Shown piece after piece: positions 17,562 to 29,700 of a stretch of 52,282 nt of DNA (position 1 is the first letter of the stretch; every line of letters begins with the position of its first letter). The DNA comes from a virus. Location of the stretch: positions 1 through 52,282 of the IMG/VR virus record IMGVR_UViG_3300006789_000002; one strand, 5' to 3'. Below the pieces are notes generated by a model, which did not search any database, was not told where the DNA came from, and saw nothing but the letters and a program-made list of their open reading frames with translations. A program made the translations under genes and the position numbers.

Positions 17562-19765
17562 TGGGTAAGCCAAAAGGCACATTCTCAGTACCAAGAAGCT
17601 TTGACTCTGAGCAGAAAAGATTTGCTCAACTGCTTAACGAATCCGTGGCTGTTCTTAAGGGAGAGCTTGGAGATCCTTTAGACGCTGCTGTAACCTATAA
17701 TGATTTAATAAATTCTGGAATTGCAAAGAGAGATCTTCGGATTGGAAGCAATGGATTTATAGGCGGTGGGGGTGGTGGTATTATTCCTGGTGACGGACCT
17801 GTATTAGATATACCGCCAGCACCAACTGGAGTTCAGGTAAACGGAGCATTTCAAAACATACTTATTCAATGGGATAAGCCAACATTTTTTGGATTTTCAT
17901 ACGCTGAAGTATGGGCAGCAACATCTAACACCTTTGCAGATAGAGTTCTCGTTGGAACATCTACAGCGTCTTTATTTTCACATCAGGTGGGTAACGGACA
18001 AACTCGATATTATTGGGTTAGGTTTGTAAATACACAGGATGTGGCAGGACCGTTCAACTCAACAACAGGAATAGGTGATAGTACTGTTATTGATATTGGT
18101 GCACAAATGTCTTTGCTTTCAGAGCAACTTCAAAATCTTCCTGGATATACAGCACTAACAACTTTAATTACTAATGGAGATGTGGCAACTGCTGCGGTTG
18201 CGGCGGTGGTAATTAAGTCAACATCATCTCCAACAACACGAGATAATGGAGACTCATTATCTGCCAATGACATATGGATAGATACCAACGACAATAATCA
18301 GGCTTATTTTAGAAATGCTTCTAATAATTCTTGGGTTGCAGCAAGAGATTCTAATCTTATTAGTTTATACAATAGTTTAAGCTCAACTGTTACTACAAAC
18401 ACTAGCAATATTTCCACTGCTCAATCAGATATAGTAACACTTACAAGCGATACAACCGCAAATGCTTCCGCAATTACAAGTCTAACTTCTACAGTAAATT
18501 CTAATACTTCTGCTATAGCAACCGAGCAAACCACAAGAGCCAATGCGGATACAGCACTTGCAACAGATATAACTAATTTGACATCTACCGTTAGCGGAAA
18601 CACATCTGCTATATCTACAGAAGCAACAACAAGAGCAAACGCAGACTCAGCGTTAGCTACCGATATAACCAACTTAACATCTACTGTAAACTCAAATACA
18701 TCTGCTATATCTACAGAAGCCACAACAAGGGCTAATGCAGATACAGCTAACGCCACGGCTATAAGTAACCTTAGCTCAACAGTTGGAACAACTAATTCCA
18801 ACGTATCTACATTACAAACATCTGTATCTAACTTAGAAGGTGATGCTGATGCAATGTTTGTTATACAAGTCGCCACTGAATCTAATGGCAGTAAGTCAGC
18901 AGCAGGTATGGTTATTGGGTCTAATGCAAGTAGCGGTAGTGGTGCACAGTCATATGTACAGTTCCAGGCTGATAAGTTTGCAATATGGAGTGGATCTACA
19001 AACGTAGCTCCGTTCATTGTTAACAGTGGAACTGTTTTCATAAAAGATGCCATGATTGAAAACGGTGCTATAACAAATGCAAAAATACAAGACGCAACCA
19101 TAGATAATGCGAAAATAACTGCTACATTAGACGCTGCAAAAATAACAGCTGGAACCCTTTCCGCAGATAGACTAGATGCCTCTGTGATACTTTCAACAGA
19201 CTTGGCAACAAACACATCTACTTCTATACACGGTGGTAATATAATTACCAATACTTTAAATGCAGACAAAATAGTAACAAACTCTATTACTGGTACACAG
19301 ATAAATGTTGATACTCTTAATGTAAGACACTTCGATAATGTAAGCTCTGATATAAAAAGTCATACAGGTGCCTTTGTTCCTTTGGGGGTATTTGGTAGTT
19401 CATTTCAAAGAGGATCAACAAACTTTACAACACAAACATCAACAACAGGTACTTACTTATCTACAACTATAGGCGATGTCAGAAATAATGCTAAGTATCA
19501 GGCAATATGGACGGGGGTTTATGGGGACTGCACAAATGGCGTATTAGAATATAGTGTAAATGGCTCGACCTGGGTTCAGGCTGGTGGAGGTATACAAAAT
19601 GTAACTTTTTCAGCAGGAACCTTTAGGACATATGTCTTTGCATACTCAGGAGATATAACTGGTCTATCTGGTAGCTCAACAACTGTTTACTGGCGTGTTA
19701 GATGGATAACTAAACTTAGAAGCACATATCAATCTTTGTATGTGTTTATAGACAATACACAATAA
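17561..19765 (+). CDS. Tail tip / host-specificity protein (J-like)
   Basis: 734 residues. Order of parts: a short N-terminal segment with a Gly run (GGGGGGIIPGDG, about 68-79), a fibronectin-III-like domain (about 87-165), a linker, three 32-residue repeats with coiled-coil character (residues about 315-410, TTRANADTALATDITNL), a DUF1983-like region as in lambda gpJ (MFVIQVATESNGSKSAAGMV ... FQADKFAIWSG), then repeats NAKIQDATIDNAKI and a beta C-terminal tip. Lambda gpJ is the receptor-contacting tip, and this is a plausible equivalent. The tail-fibre assembly chaperone gene follows, which supports the fibre role of the C-terminus. Confidence 0.7.
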   Translation: MGKPKGTFSVPRSFDSEQKRFAQLLNESVAVLKGELGDPLDAAVTYNDLINSGIAKRDLRIGSNGFIGGGGGGIIPGDGPVLDIPPAPTGVQVNGAFQNILIQWDKPTFFGFSYAEVWAATSNTFADRVLVGTSTASLFSHQVGNGQTRYYWVRFVNTQDVAGPFNSTTGIGDSTVIDIGAQMSLLSEQLQNLPGYTALTTLITNGDVATAAVAAVVIKSTSSPTTRDNGDSLSANDIWIDTNDNNQAYFRNASNNSWVAARDSNLISLYNSLSSTVTTNTSNISTAQSDIVTLTSDTTANASAITSLTSTVNSNTSAIATEQTTRANADTALATDITNLTSTVSGNTSAISTEATTRANADSALATDITNLTSTVNSNTSAISTEATTRANADTANATAISNLSSTVGTTNSNVSTLQTSVSNLEGDADAMFVIQVATESNGSKSAAGMVIGSNASSGSGAQSYVQFQADKFAIWSGSTNVAPFIVNSGTVFIKDAMIENGAITNAKIQDATIDNAKITATLDAAKITAGTLSADRLDASVILSTDLATNTSTSIHGGNIITNTLNADKIVTNSITGTQINVDTLNVRHFDNVSSDIKSHTGAFVPLGVFGSSFQRGSTNFTTQTSTTGTYLSTTIGDVRNNAKYQAIWTGVYGDCTNGVLEYSVNGSTWVQAGGGIQNVTFSAGTFRTYVFAYSGDITGLSGSSTTVYWRVRWITKLRSTYQSLYVFIDNTQ
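18503..18790 (+). repeat. Three 96-bp tandem repeats in the tail tip gene
   Basis: Copies begin at 18503, 18599 and 18695, each encoding 32 residues starting Asn-Thr-Ser-Ala-Ile and containing TTRANAD and TSTV. The spacing is exactly 96 bases. They form a coiled-coil shaft; copy number could change by recombination and so alter fibre length. Confidence 0.8.
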
Positions 19766-19766
19766 A

Positions 19767-20135
19767 ATGACAGAATATACTATATACAAAACAACAACAG
19801 GAGACATAACAACCTGTGGGACTACCAATCTTACTGTTGATGATATTTTTTTAGAAAGCGATCAGTCAATAATAGAAGGACTATATGAGGCAGAAGCTTA
19901 TAAAATAATTGAAGGAAAGGCTGTTCAACAAAACATTTCAATATGGAACTCAATAAGACCAATAAGAAATACAATGTTGTCTGAATCAGATTGGACACAA
20001 TTTCCAGATAGCCCTTTGACAGATAATAAAAAAACAGAATGGTCAACTTATAGACAAGCATTAAGGGATCTGCCATCTAATAATTCAGATGCGACTTCTA
20101 TAGATGATGTAACATTCCCTACAGAACCAGCTTAA
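19767..20135 (+). CDS. Tail fibre assembly chaperone
   Basis: 122 residues. The C-terminal region has the family signature: IRNTMLSESDWTQFPDSPLT followed by TYRQALRDLPSN, as in the phage tail-fibre assembly/XkdW-type chaperones that bind the tip of the fibre. It is placed one base after the J-like gene, as expected. The N-terminal 60 residues are specific to this phage and may contact the fibre. Cytoplasmic, not expected in the virion. Confidence 0.8.
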   Translation: MTEYTIYKTTTGDITTCGTTNLTVDDIFLESDQSIIEGLYEAEAYKIIEGKAVQQNISIWNSIRPIRNTMLSESDWTQFPDSPLTDNKKTEWSTYRQALRDLPSNNSDATSIDDVTFPTEPA

Positions 20136-20165
20136 TTAGTAATATAATGGTACATAATTATGCAA

Positions 20166-20188
20166 TTTAATGATATCTTACAAGAGAA
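20166..20188 (+). promoter_or_regulatory. Leader element shared with the replication operon
   Basis: The stretch from TTTAATG through ATCTTAC to the ribosome site matches 35706-35729 at 20 of 24 positions. It sits just ahead of the GNAT-like gene in a 53-base gap, and a TATAAT box lies at 20143-20148. It may be a phage promoter or translation leader; no clear -35 box is visible at the right spacing here. Confidence 0.4.
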
Positions 20189-20593
20189 ATGTTAACCCAA
20201 GTTGATATAAGAGTTTACTGGGATTCCGTCAAGCGTGGCTTGCGGGAAATAAAAAAAGAAGCAAACCCAGATTGGCGACCAGAGGACATATATACTGCTA
20301 TAGTGAACGGAGTAGCAGAGCTTTATATAGATATAGAGCAAGAACCGTGTGAGAGCTTTATTATTTTACAAGAAAAGCCAGCAATGTTCAGTCCAACAAA
20401 GTCGTTACTTATTTGGGTGGCTTACGATAGAAGAGGAGATGCTAACGAGATGTACATGGAATACATAGAAGAAATGGCAAGAGAGAGAGGATGTAACAGA
20501 GTTGAACTCTGGACTCCATGGAGAGGTCTAGCTCAAGCATTATCTCACAAGGATTATAAAACGAAATTATACATAGTGGAAAAGGAGTTATAA
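20189..20593 (+). CDS. GNAT-fold protein (T7 gp13-like internal/core position)
   Basis: 134 residues. The C-terminal half (LLIWVAYDRRGDANEMYMEYIEEMARERGCNRVELWTPWRG) has the strand-helix-strand pattern of a GNAT acetyltransferase core, and the gene stands at the head of the internal virion protein block as gp13 does in T7-like phages, which also has a GNAT-like fold. No clear acetyl-CoA P-loop is visible, so catalysis is doubtful. Its stop overlaps the next ATG. Confidence 0.6.
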   Translation: MLTQVDIRVYWDSVKRGLREIKKEANPDWRPEDIYTAIVNGVAELYIDIEQEPCESFIILQEKPAMFSPTKSLLIWVAYDRRGDANEMYMEYIEEMARERGCNRVELWTPWRGLAQALSHKDYKTKLYIVEKEL

Positions 20594-21183
20594 TGAGTGG
20601 AGGCGGCGGATCAACAACAATAAAAGATACAAAATCACAGAAGGCTTTAGCCTCTATTGCTGCACAAAGGTTTAATCTTTATCAACAATACTACGTCCCT
20701 TTCGAGAATCAGTATATGTCTGATATTTTTTCAATGAAGAGCCCAACTGCTTTTGAGAATGTAGAAAGCTTTGTTACTTCTGTTCAACAACCAGAATTTC
20801 AGGCTGCAAGAAGAAATATGCAGGAAAGAGCATTTGCAATGGGAGCAGACCCAACCAGTGGTCAGTACCAGGCAGCAGCAGCTCAAGCACAACAAGCACA
20901 GGCAGCTGGCATGGGAAGGGGAGGAGCTGAGGCTCTATCAGGTCAGGTCGACAGATACTACCAAGGAATGGAAAACATAATAGCCATGGGTCAAGGACAG
21001 GCTGGTCAGGCTATGTCTGGTCTTGGTGATGTTGCAAATATTGCACAGAAGAGGGGAAGGGCGGTAGCCCAGGAATCAATGGGAGACTATACATCAGCTC
21101 TTGGTGCCGCGGGTACAGCAGCTGGTCTTGGTTATGGCTACTACTCAGGAAGATCACCTGGTAAAAATAAAGGAATCGGATAA
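20593..21183 (+). CDS. Internal virion protein-like, Gln/Ala-rich, 196 aa
   Basis: Starts MSGGGGSTT and contains a long Gln/Ala-rich helix (QYQAAAAQAQQAQAAGMG) and Gly-rich C-terminus. In podovirus-like phages a protein of this composition follows the gp13-like gene and is packed with the ejection machinery. Assigned by position and composition only. Confidence 0.55.
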   Translation: MSGGGGSTTIKDTKSQKALASIAAQRFNLYQQYYVPFENQYMSDIFSMKSPTAFENVESFVTSVQQPEFQAARRNMQERAFAMGADPTSGQYQAAAAQAQQAQAAGMGRGGAEALSGQVDRYYQGMENIIAMGQGQAGQAMSGLGDVANIAQKRGRAVAQESMGDYTSALGAAGTAAGLGYGYYSGRSPGKNKGIG

Positions 21184-21185
21184 TA

Positions 21186-21653
21186 ATGGCATTTTTTATG
21201 CAAAATGATGGGTATGATGATCCCTACAACCCTAATGACGGTAGCTTATATGTAAATCCATATAGAAAAGGTGATCAATCTGCACAAGACACATTAGCAA
21301 AACTATATGAGTCAGAGTTTCAAGATTATTTAAATAGGTTCTTTCCTGTAGAGCAGGACCTAATAGCCCAAATGACAACGGGATTTGAACAACTACAACA
21401 AGAAGAGATAGGAAGAGCACAATCAGCAGTTGCAAGACAGTATGCTAATACCAGGGGTCAGGAAACAAGAAGAAGAGCTGGCTTTGGGTTGACTAGAGGA
21501 CTAACACCAGAAGCAGATTATCAAAGATCGGAAACATCTTCGTTGGTTGCGGCAAGAAACTTTGCAAGAATGAGATCAGAAGAAAGACGAAGTCAGATAA
21601 TGTCTGGCGGTCTAGGAAGTGCAATGACACAAAGGAGTGCGTTAAGTGGCTAA
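21186..21653 (+). CDS. Internal virion protein-like, 155 aa
   Basis: Hydrophilic helical protein with Gln and Arg-rich segments (GQETRRRAGFGLTRGLTP). Located between two other small core-type proteins and overlapping the next gene by 8 bases. No recognised domain. Likely part of the ejected internal core. Confidence 0.5.
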   Translation: MAFFMQNDGYDDPYNPNDGSLYVNPYRKGDQSAQDTLAKLYESEFQDYLNRFFPVEQDLIAQMTTGFEQLQQEEIGRAQSAVARQYANTRGQETRRRAGFGLTRGLTPEADYQRSETSSLVAARNFARMRSEERRSQIMSGGLGSAMTQRSALSG

Positions 21654-22137
21654 AGGATTAATAGGAATAGGAAGAGAGCAAAAGAGGCAGGCGTTGGCGG
21701 GTCTTACAAGATCTGCTGAGTTAGAAGCACAGCAAGATATAGCAAATATGCAGCTTAGTGCACAGAAGAAGGCTGCTCAAATGAATGTTGTTGGAACCGC
21801 TGGAGGTATTACAGCCGCATCCTTATTAGCAAAGCGTGGTGCTTCAAAAGTATTAAGTGGTGCATTAATGTCACCAATTCCAGGAGGCACGGCAGCCGCA
21901 ACAGCAGCAGCAAATCCAATAGCAGCACAGCTAGGTTTATTGGGAGGCAAGGCGGCGGCTGGAACTGCGGCAGGAAGTGCAGCAGCAACCACAGCAGCAG
22001 GAAGTGCAGGGGCAGCAACGGCGGCAGCTGGAGGTGCAGCGGCGTCAGGTGGGGCAATGGCTGCATTAGCAGCAGCAGCACCATGGGCAGCATTAATTAT
22101 AGGCGGAGGGTATCTTCTTAAGAAGTTATTTGATTAA
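21646..22137 (+). CDS. Ala/Gly-rich putative internal virion or membrane-active protein, 163 aa
   Basis: GTG start at 21646 preceded by AAGGAG. The N-terminal half is charged and helical; residues about 50-160 are an Ala/Gly-rich hydrophobic stretch (TAAGSAGAATAAAGGAAASG) ending in a membrane-like segment (AAPWAALIIGGGYLLKKLF). Such proteins in the core block are thought to help form the DNA ejection conduit through the envelope. Inferred. Confidence 0.5.
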   Translation: MAKGLIGIGREQKRQALAGLTRSAELEAQQDIANMQLSAQKKAAQMNVVGTAGGITAASLLAKRGASKVLSGALMSPIPGGTAAATAAANPIAAQLGLLGGKAAAGTAAGSAAATTAAGSAGAATAAAGGAAASGGAMAALAAAAPWAALIIGGGYLLKKLFD

Positions 22138-22139
22138 AA

Positions 22140-23720
22140 ATGGCAAATGAATTTGGAACAGGTTTCAGTCAGGGATTAAACTATTATACAAAGTTTGCAG
22201 AAATGCAGCAGAATAAACTTCTGGACGAGGAAAGATTAAAAACAGAAAAGCTTAGACAAGAAAGCTATCAGTTTGAATTGGAAGAAAAAAAATCTACTCA
22301 AGATGTAAGAATGGAAGGCATTAAATCTGAAACAGATTTCAGAACCGCAAGAGCAGAAAAAACAAGGGTTGAAACAGATGAATTTATTGCACAAGCAAAG
22401 AACAGAAAAGAAAATGCAGAATTGCTTCTTGAAACAAACAAAAAGAATTTAGAGATTGCAGACTATAAACTAACAGCAGAGGCAATAAAAACGGATGATG
22501 TTGTAAGGGGTAGAGCCTTCGAAAGCCTAATGAATGCATATGCAATTGCTGGAGATGCATCAATAGATATTGACGTAAGGGCAAGTAATGTTGAGGAGGC
22601 GTTAACACAAGTAAGACCATACATCGACTGGACAAAATACTTAGATGATAGTTACTGGCAGGGCTGGGAAAAAATTACCCCACAACTTGAGTCTGGTGAC
22701 TTTGAGGGCATAGCAAGAGATCATTCAGATGTTCTTTCCGTTATATACAAGGATAGTCTAGACACATTTAAGGGAAAAGATTTTGTTGCAAAAGACGGAA
22801 GAAAGGGAGTGATACAGGGAGTAAAACTTTCAGGGGACTTTAATCCCATACCCGAATCTGCAAACTCCTTGGTTGGGGGAACCTATTCTGTACTTTTTGA
22901 AGGGCAAACAGAGCCAGAAGACGTATTTACTTTTATGCCAGACAAGGCACAGTATGCAAAAACTATAAAAGAAGACCAGGAAGGCACCGATGCCAAGGTT
23001 GTTTCTATTGCAGATATGGTGGACAAGGTTTCAGCAGAGAAAGACTTCGCTATGTATTTAATACAGAGTCCTGAAACATTTAACTCCTTAATGAAAGCAT
23101 CTAAAGGCAGTATTAGTCTTACTGGTTCGCCTACCGACAAGAAAAATAAAGTAGACATCTATAATAGTCAAAAAGATAAAAGAACAAAAATATTGGGTGA
23201 TGCACTTAAAAAAGCCAATGATCTTGCTGACGAGGAATATTCGGATCCAGAAAGTGTATACCTTCAATCTCTTTACAACAGCTTGCCATTTTCAATAACA
23301 ACATCAAACATTCAAAAGACAACAGATGGTTATGGTGGCGTAAAATATGAATATAAGGATGGAAAAAGCTCAGACACCTTAGTCGCACAATACCATAAAG
23401 AGTATTTAAACTTAGAGAAACTCTCGGGTGAGGTAGAAAACTCATATGCTGCTTTTGAACAACTTGAAAAAAGACTACCAGGACAAAAGGCAATGTATGG
23501 CTTTGGACCAGTCTCCATATCATTTGATAAAACAAAATCCTATGTGGATGCAATTCTTGAGGATAGCTACGGTGCAGATGTCTATAATAAATACAAGCAA
23601 GACGCATCTATTCAATACGAAAGAGCTTATAATGGAAGAAGTCTTGAAGATGCAACCGATGCAAAGTATCTTGCATTCATGGAAGCCTTTATAGAAAGAA
23701 ACTCAACTATAGGAAACTAA
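22140..23720 (+). CDS. Internal virion protein, coiled-coil, 526 aa
   Basis: The first about 120 residues are a long charged coiled coil (LLDEERLKTEKLRQESYQFE, continuing to LLLETNKKNLEIADYK), the rest globular and mixed. Position between the small core proteins and the giant protein matches T7 gp15-type ejection proteins. It is followed 3 bases later by the giant gene. Confidence 0.55.
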   Translation: MANEFGTGFSQGLNYYTKFAEMQQNKLLDEERLKTEKLRQESYQFELEEKKSTQDVRMEGIKSETDFRTARAEKTRVETDEFIAQAKNRKENAELLLETNKKNLEIADYKLTAEAIKTDDVVRGRAFESLMNAYAIAGDASIDIDVRASNVEEALTQVRPYIDWTKYLDDSYWQGWEKITPQLESGDFEGIARDHSDVLSVIYKDSLDTFKGKDFVAKDGRKGVIQGVKLSGDFNPIPESANSLVGGTYSVLFEGQTEPEDVFTFMPDKAQYAKTIKEDQEGTDAKVVSIADMVDKVSAEKDFAMYLIQSPETFNSLMKASKGSISLTGSPTDKKNKVDIYNSQKDKRTKILGDALKKANDLADEEYSDPESVYLQSLYNSLPFSITTSNIQKTTDGYGGVKYEYKDGKSSDTLVAQYHKEYLNLEKLSGEVENSYAAFEQLEKRLPGQKAMYGFGPVSISFDKTKSYVDAILEDSYGADVYNKYKQDASIQYERAYNGRSLEDATDAKYLAFMEAFIERNSTIGN

Positions 23721-23723
23721 GGT

Positions 23724-26700
23724 GTGGCAGATACATTTGACTTCAACAACCCTCTCGGACTTGACGAGGAGCTAGAAAAAGAAAACTCTTTATTGGGATC
23801 TCCTGATATTGAAAAACCGCAAGAAGAACAGAATTTTGATTCTGTGTTTGAAAAAAACAAAAATAAAAAATTTGTTGATAGGATTATAAATCCAGAAAAC
23901 TATCCCGCTCCAACACTTACTGATTCACAAGGAAGAAAACAAACTCACCTTATGAGTGCAGACCTTGATCAAAATAATGACTGGGTAGTATATCCAAAAA
24001 TTATATTAGAAAATAACAAATATAAAAGAGTCAATATGGAAGAAGCGATTTCTTCTGGAAACTCCATAAACTTCGGAAAAAATCAAGATCTTGCACAGGG
24101 ATTTTCGCAAAACTACAAAACAAAAAAGTTTAAAGAATTTTATAATGAAGATAAGGAGTCTTTTAACTTTGAAGATCCCTTAAGACAAGAATACCTAAGA
24201 AAAACAGCAACGGGTCCAGTTCCTTCTGACTTTGATGGAACTCCAATAGGTTCTGCTGTAAGTTTTATAAACAAGGTTTTTGTAAAACCTTTCGTAACTC
24301 TTTCAGAAGAAGCAGAAGAAAGATATCCAGAATCACCCATTGAAAATTTGCTTTATGCAGGAGATATAACAAAAAGTCTTGCATTTAAAGAAAGAACCGA
24401 GCAGGCTCTTTTTGCCGCAGGTCTGGTAAATGAAGAAGAAACAGCAAAGTACAAAAAGGGCGAGGCTCAATTTGGGGTTGGGGATTATGGTGCGGGGGCA
24501 TATGCAGAATTTTACAACGCGAAACTGCAAATAAGAGCCAAAGATAGATATAAAAATGATGCAAAGTACAAAAAATCTGTAGATGATAATCTTGCAATAG
24601 CACAAAAAGAGTCTATTAAAGAGTTTGCAAAGATTGATAAGGCTATACAAAAAAAGAGGTCTGATAACAACCTTGGACCCTACGGGAGCTCTGTATCTAG
24701 TGCAGTAGAAAGTATTGCTGTTATAGGTACTGGAATGGCTGTAAATTATCTTTCTGGTGGCAGAGCAACCCCAGCTATAACAGGAGGAACGCTTACATAC
24801 TTTGGTTTGCAAACAGCGGCAGCATCTTATTCTGAGGCAAGACAGCAAGGAATACCTCACGAACAAGCCTTTGGTTATGCAAGCATAAATGGAATATTAG
24901 AGGCTGGAACGGAAATGGTTCCAGTTATGAGATTCCTTTCTCCGAGGAGTAAAGGAACAATAAAAGATATATTAAAATTTGACTTAGCGACAGTAGCGGC
25001 TGATGTTACCTTGGAAAATGTTAACAGCTTATTACAAGAACATAACTCGGTCTGGTTTGATTTGGAGTCAGAACTAAAAACCGCATACGATAATCAAAAC
25101 AATCCTCTATATGAAGGAAGGTCTGTATCAGAGGTCTTGGTTGATATTGCTGGGCACACAACTCTTTCATCTATTATTGCGGCTGGATCTATATCTGCGT
25201 TTAGAAGCACTGGGGGTATTATATACAGTGATGAGGTTAAAACGCTTATAAGGAATCAAAAAGATAATCCCGAGCTTGAGTTGTTTATTGAAAACTTTTC
25301 AAATAATGTTAACAACTTACAATTAAACTACAACGCAATTGATAGTGCATCAAGAATACTTTTAGATCCAAACACCAACGGCAAGGGGTGGACGGCAGAT
25401 GAGGTGATCGCATTAGAATACTTTAACCAGCCATTTATAGATTTTAGAAAGCCTTTGGTAGTTGGAGAAGAGGGTGAAGTTTCTCAGCCAGATGACTATG
25501 TAGAATCCCTTGAGTTAAAGTTTCCAGCAAAAAAACAAGAAGAGTTTAATTTTGAAGACCCTCTATCAGGCGGATTGAAAAAGAAGGTTGCAGGACCCTT
25601 AACTTCTGAAATAGATTTAGACCTGTCTCCAATAATAACTCAAAGACTTGACGCAAACATAAACCTTCTTGAGGCAGACTTGCCGACTAACCCAACTTTA
25701 AATATAGACCAGATAAGAAATGACTCATATGATCAAAAGGAATTAGATCTAACAAAAAGTTTAATTATAGATACAAGAACCTTTGAAGAAAAATTCCTAG
25801 AAGAGCCATCTGGAGAACAAAAGTATTACAGGTTCAGGGACTTAAACAACGAAGAGGGTATAAATGCCTCTAAAGGAATTATAGATCTAACCAAATCAGG
25901 AATGCCACTGGATATATTTACAGATCTTGACTTTCTTGGTGCTCATACCAAAGACAATAGATATAAAACATTCGATGCCTCATATGGTATCTATATGCCA
26001 ACACTTAGGGGTGTATCTTTCTCACCTATTTCTGGAATATCAGAATTAAACTTTACAAATAAGCTAGGGTCTAAACTAAATTTAAGATCAACCATAGCCC
26101 ATGAAATGGGACATCATATAGACTTTACAATTGGAAGATCTCCTAGCGATAATCTTAATGTACTTCAGCCAGCAACAGCAGAATCTCCTTTATTTAATTT
26201 ACCAAACTTTAGCTACAACGAAAGTACGGGAGCTCTAGATATTGCAGATAATTCTGGTGGAGAAGTAATGAGAGAGGCTCTTAGAATGTTTAATGAGGGT
26301 CAGAAGGGCAAATACTATGACGGCAACATGCTTAGATATCCATTCAATGAAATGATTGCAATGAATGGAAGTATGACTCCAGCCCAAGAAAGAATGATTA
26401 AGGCGGAGGTATTTGGTCAACTTCATGAATTATATTATACTAATAGATCACTGCTAGAAGAGAAGGCTCCAACAGCACTAAAATTAATAGAGGAACTGAA
26501 CGATGCAATTTCAATTGACGGAACTACAAAGAAAGCTCAGAGAGTACAACTTGCTTTTCAAACACCCAGTGCCCAGCGAAGTGTTGAGGTTTCAGACAGA
26601 AGAACAGACGCTGAAAATGATAGATCAGGCGATAGCGTCCCAGAAGCCAGTGCAAGATTGGTTGGACAGGAAGAATCTACAGACGGGGACCGTGTTCGAC

Positions 26701-29700
26701 CTGAAATACCAGAACTAGAACAGGTAAAAACAACAGGTCAAGTAAAGGGAGCTCCAGAAGGAATGGACTCCAAACAAAAGGTAGGGGCACTCAGACGAAA
26801 AATGAGAGGTCTTGCAGAGCAAGGAGTCTCTCAAAGATTCTGGTATGAGCAAAGCGGTCAAGCTCTACTGGATATAACAAACAACAATAAAGAAGACGCA
26901 GATAAACTTGCACAAGTTATTGCAATAACATCACCAGGAAATAAAGTAGAAACAAACTTCAACTACGCATTACAAGCTTATTATCAATATATTGCTGGAG
27001 AAAAAGTAAAGACTGGAAGATTCCCTCAAACGGCGAGCAAAAAAATAGCTAATGTTTTTGAGGGCAAGGACTGGAGCGGAAGAAAAACCAACGAATTTTA
27101 TAACAACATTATGAGGGTCATAGATCCTTCTAGAATACAGGGAGTAACTGTAGATGTTTGGATGGTGAGAGCATTTGGCTTTGACACTGACGCCCCAACA
27201 CCTGCACAATACACGTTTGTAGAAAACGAAGTGCAAAAAATATCCAACCAACTTGGTTGGGAACCTCAACAGGTACAGGCTGCTATATGGACGGCACAAA
27301 AAGCTATTGGTGATAAGACCGATGTAAATGCCGCTGGGTTTAATTATGCCAGTGCACTAGACAAGTCACTAGGTCAAATAAGCTGGGAGTCTATACCAGG
27401 AAGAACATCAGGGCATATGCCTGAGATGTTTAATGTGCCATACGAGCAGTTACAGGAATACCATGTTGCAATATCAAAAGCCCTGCAAGATGAAAACGGA
27501 TCGGATTTTATTGCCAACACCCTGGGAATACTGTCGCCTGGAATAGTTGAGGCACCAGGGTTCTTTGAGGGCAAGGTAAGCCCAGGATCACAAACACAGA
27601 TAGCCCTAACAAAAATATACAAGGCAGATCCTAAAACTGAATTTGCAAAACTAGAACCTGCGGCAGAGGACCTAGCAAAAGCATACTCAGCAGCCATTGG
27701 AATACTTTTAAAGCAGGACGGTATTGGGTATCACAAACCATTCTTCCAAAAGGGAATAGCCAAGACTAAGTTAAATGGAATGGATATTAATATAGGAAGA
27801 CCATTAACTGAAAACGAAACACAGATGATTGCAGAGGCAATGGAAAAAGAGTCAGGAATTAAGGACTATAATCCTATAGGGACAGCAAATGGTGCGAGGC
27901 TAATTAACTTCTCATACCTTGACATACCAAACTTAAAATTCAAAAAGATTGTAACCAATGTTTTAGATGGTGTACAATTTGAAAATAACGAAGATGTTGA
28001 CCTTGGACAATTTGCGTCCAGCGAAGGATATCTTTCTAACGACTGGAGTAAAAATAAAAATGGCGAAAGTTACATTGAGAGTATTAGAGGAATCTCACCC
28101 GATCTTCAAAGAAGGGTTGAGAATATCGTCAGGGACCTCAAACAGAGAATTGATGAAGTCGACCAAACCTTCTCAGAAAAATACGGATGGACAAGAGATG
28201 AATCAATCAACTCAAACTACACAGGACAAGCAGACCTAACTCCACCAACCTTATCTAAAAAGGTTCTACCAGAAGAAGAATCTCAATTCGATATTTACGA
28301 GACAATGACATCTAACGATGCATCTCAACTATTTCAAGCATTTTCTTTTTTTCAGGAGCAGGCTGTAGATAAACTAGACAGGCTAAAAGCTTTTGAAGAA
28401 AAGCTAGGAAAATTAGTTAGTCCAAAAGAAATGAGAAGACTATCTGTTGTAAGAAAAACAGATGTGTATCATGGAAAGGTTAAGTACGGAATGGACAAGG
28501 CTGTTGAGGCAACCACAGAAATATCTGAGTTCTTAAATAGCGTCAATATAACAAGAGAAGAGTTCAACGATTTTCTCAAAAACCTGCACGCCCCAGAAAG
28601 AAATAAAAAGATCAATGAAAAATACAACAAAGAAATACCCGAGCTTGAGGCTGAGCTTCTTGCTGAAACAGAAAAGGGAAAAAGAACTGTTCTTAAAGGA
28701 AAGATTACTAAAAGAAAAAATGTATTAGCAAAATATCAGGACAGCGGATCTGGAATAAAAACAGATAAAGCGATTGAGACTCTTGAGTCTCTTGGAATTA
28801 AGTTTAATGAAAAGACAAACAAGGCAAGTGCAAGCAATGAAAAGGGCAAGAACCTCTTAGATGCATTCAAGCTATTTGAATCGTATCAGCAGGACACATT
28901 AAACATATACAGAGATCAGGATCTTGTAGACGAACAAACCCTAGAGGACTGGGATAGCTCATATAGATACTATGTACCACTAGTTGGATTCTCTGTTGAA
29001 ACTATTGAAGACAACTCACCAAGAGCAACTGGTGGTGGAATAAGTGTCTTTGGAAGAGAGGTGATGGAAGCTAAAGGAAGGACCTCTGAGTCAGGACCAC
29101 CTCTAGAACAGGCTGTTATAAGAAGGCAGTCGGCTGTGGTTCGGGGAGAAAAGAATTTCATAGACAAATCCTTGGCTGAGCTTGTTAATACATTCCCAGA
29201 TAAAAAGCTATGGCAGGTTAGGGGTGTAAAAAGAAACGAAAGACCTCATAAATGGGATGGAAGGGAATCTAAGATAGGATTTAAAGAAAACGGCAAACAA
29301 AAGTTTATTGTTATAAGAGACGAGAGACTGGCGAAGGGATTAGATGCTTGGGGAAATAACAGCATGCATTGGTCAATTGGCGTTATGAGAGGGCTAACAG
29401 GAACGCTGTCAAGCCTATATACATCCCTTGCCCCAGAATTTATTGTTGGAAACTTCTTTAGGGATTACCAAACTGGGTACTTTAATCTACTAAAAGAACA
29501 AGAGATAGAGGGCGGGCGAGCACAGAACCTAGATCTAGCAAAGGCGTTTAAGCCAAACAATATAGCCAAGACAATGAGGCAACTTAAGGATGGCTATGTA
29601 ACCAAAAGCCTACAAGAAAAAGATCCAGAAACATTTGCACTCTTTGATGCGTTCCAGAAGTTTGGAGGTCAGACTGGTTATGTGAATGCCAAAGACATAG

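Noticed and set aside
18421-19269. 282-codon open frame on the minus strand inside the tail tip gene
   Set aside because: It is the antisense of the low-complexity repeat region; hydrophobic repetitive product, no ribosome site, and the plus-strand protein is clearly real.
24333-24866. Minus-strand frames opposite the giant protein gene
   Set aside because: Cys/Phe/Leu-rich antisense products without start signals; opposite a well-formed long gene.
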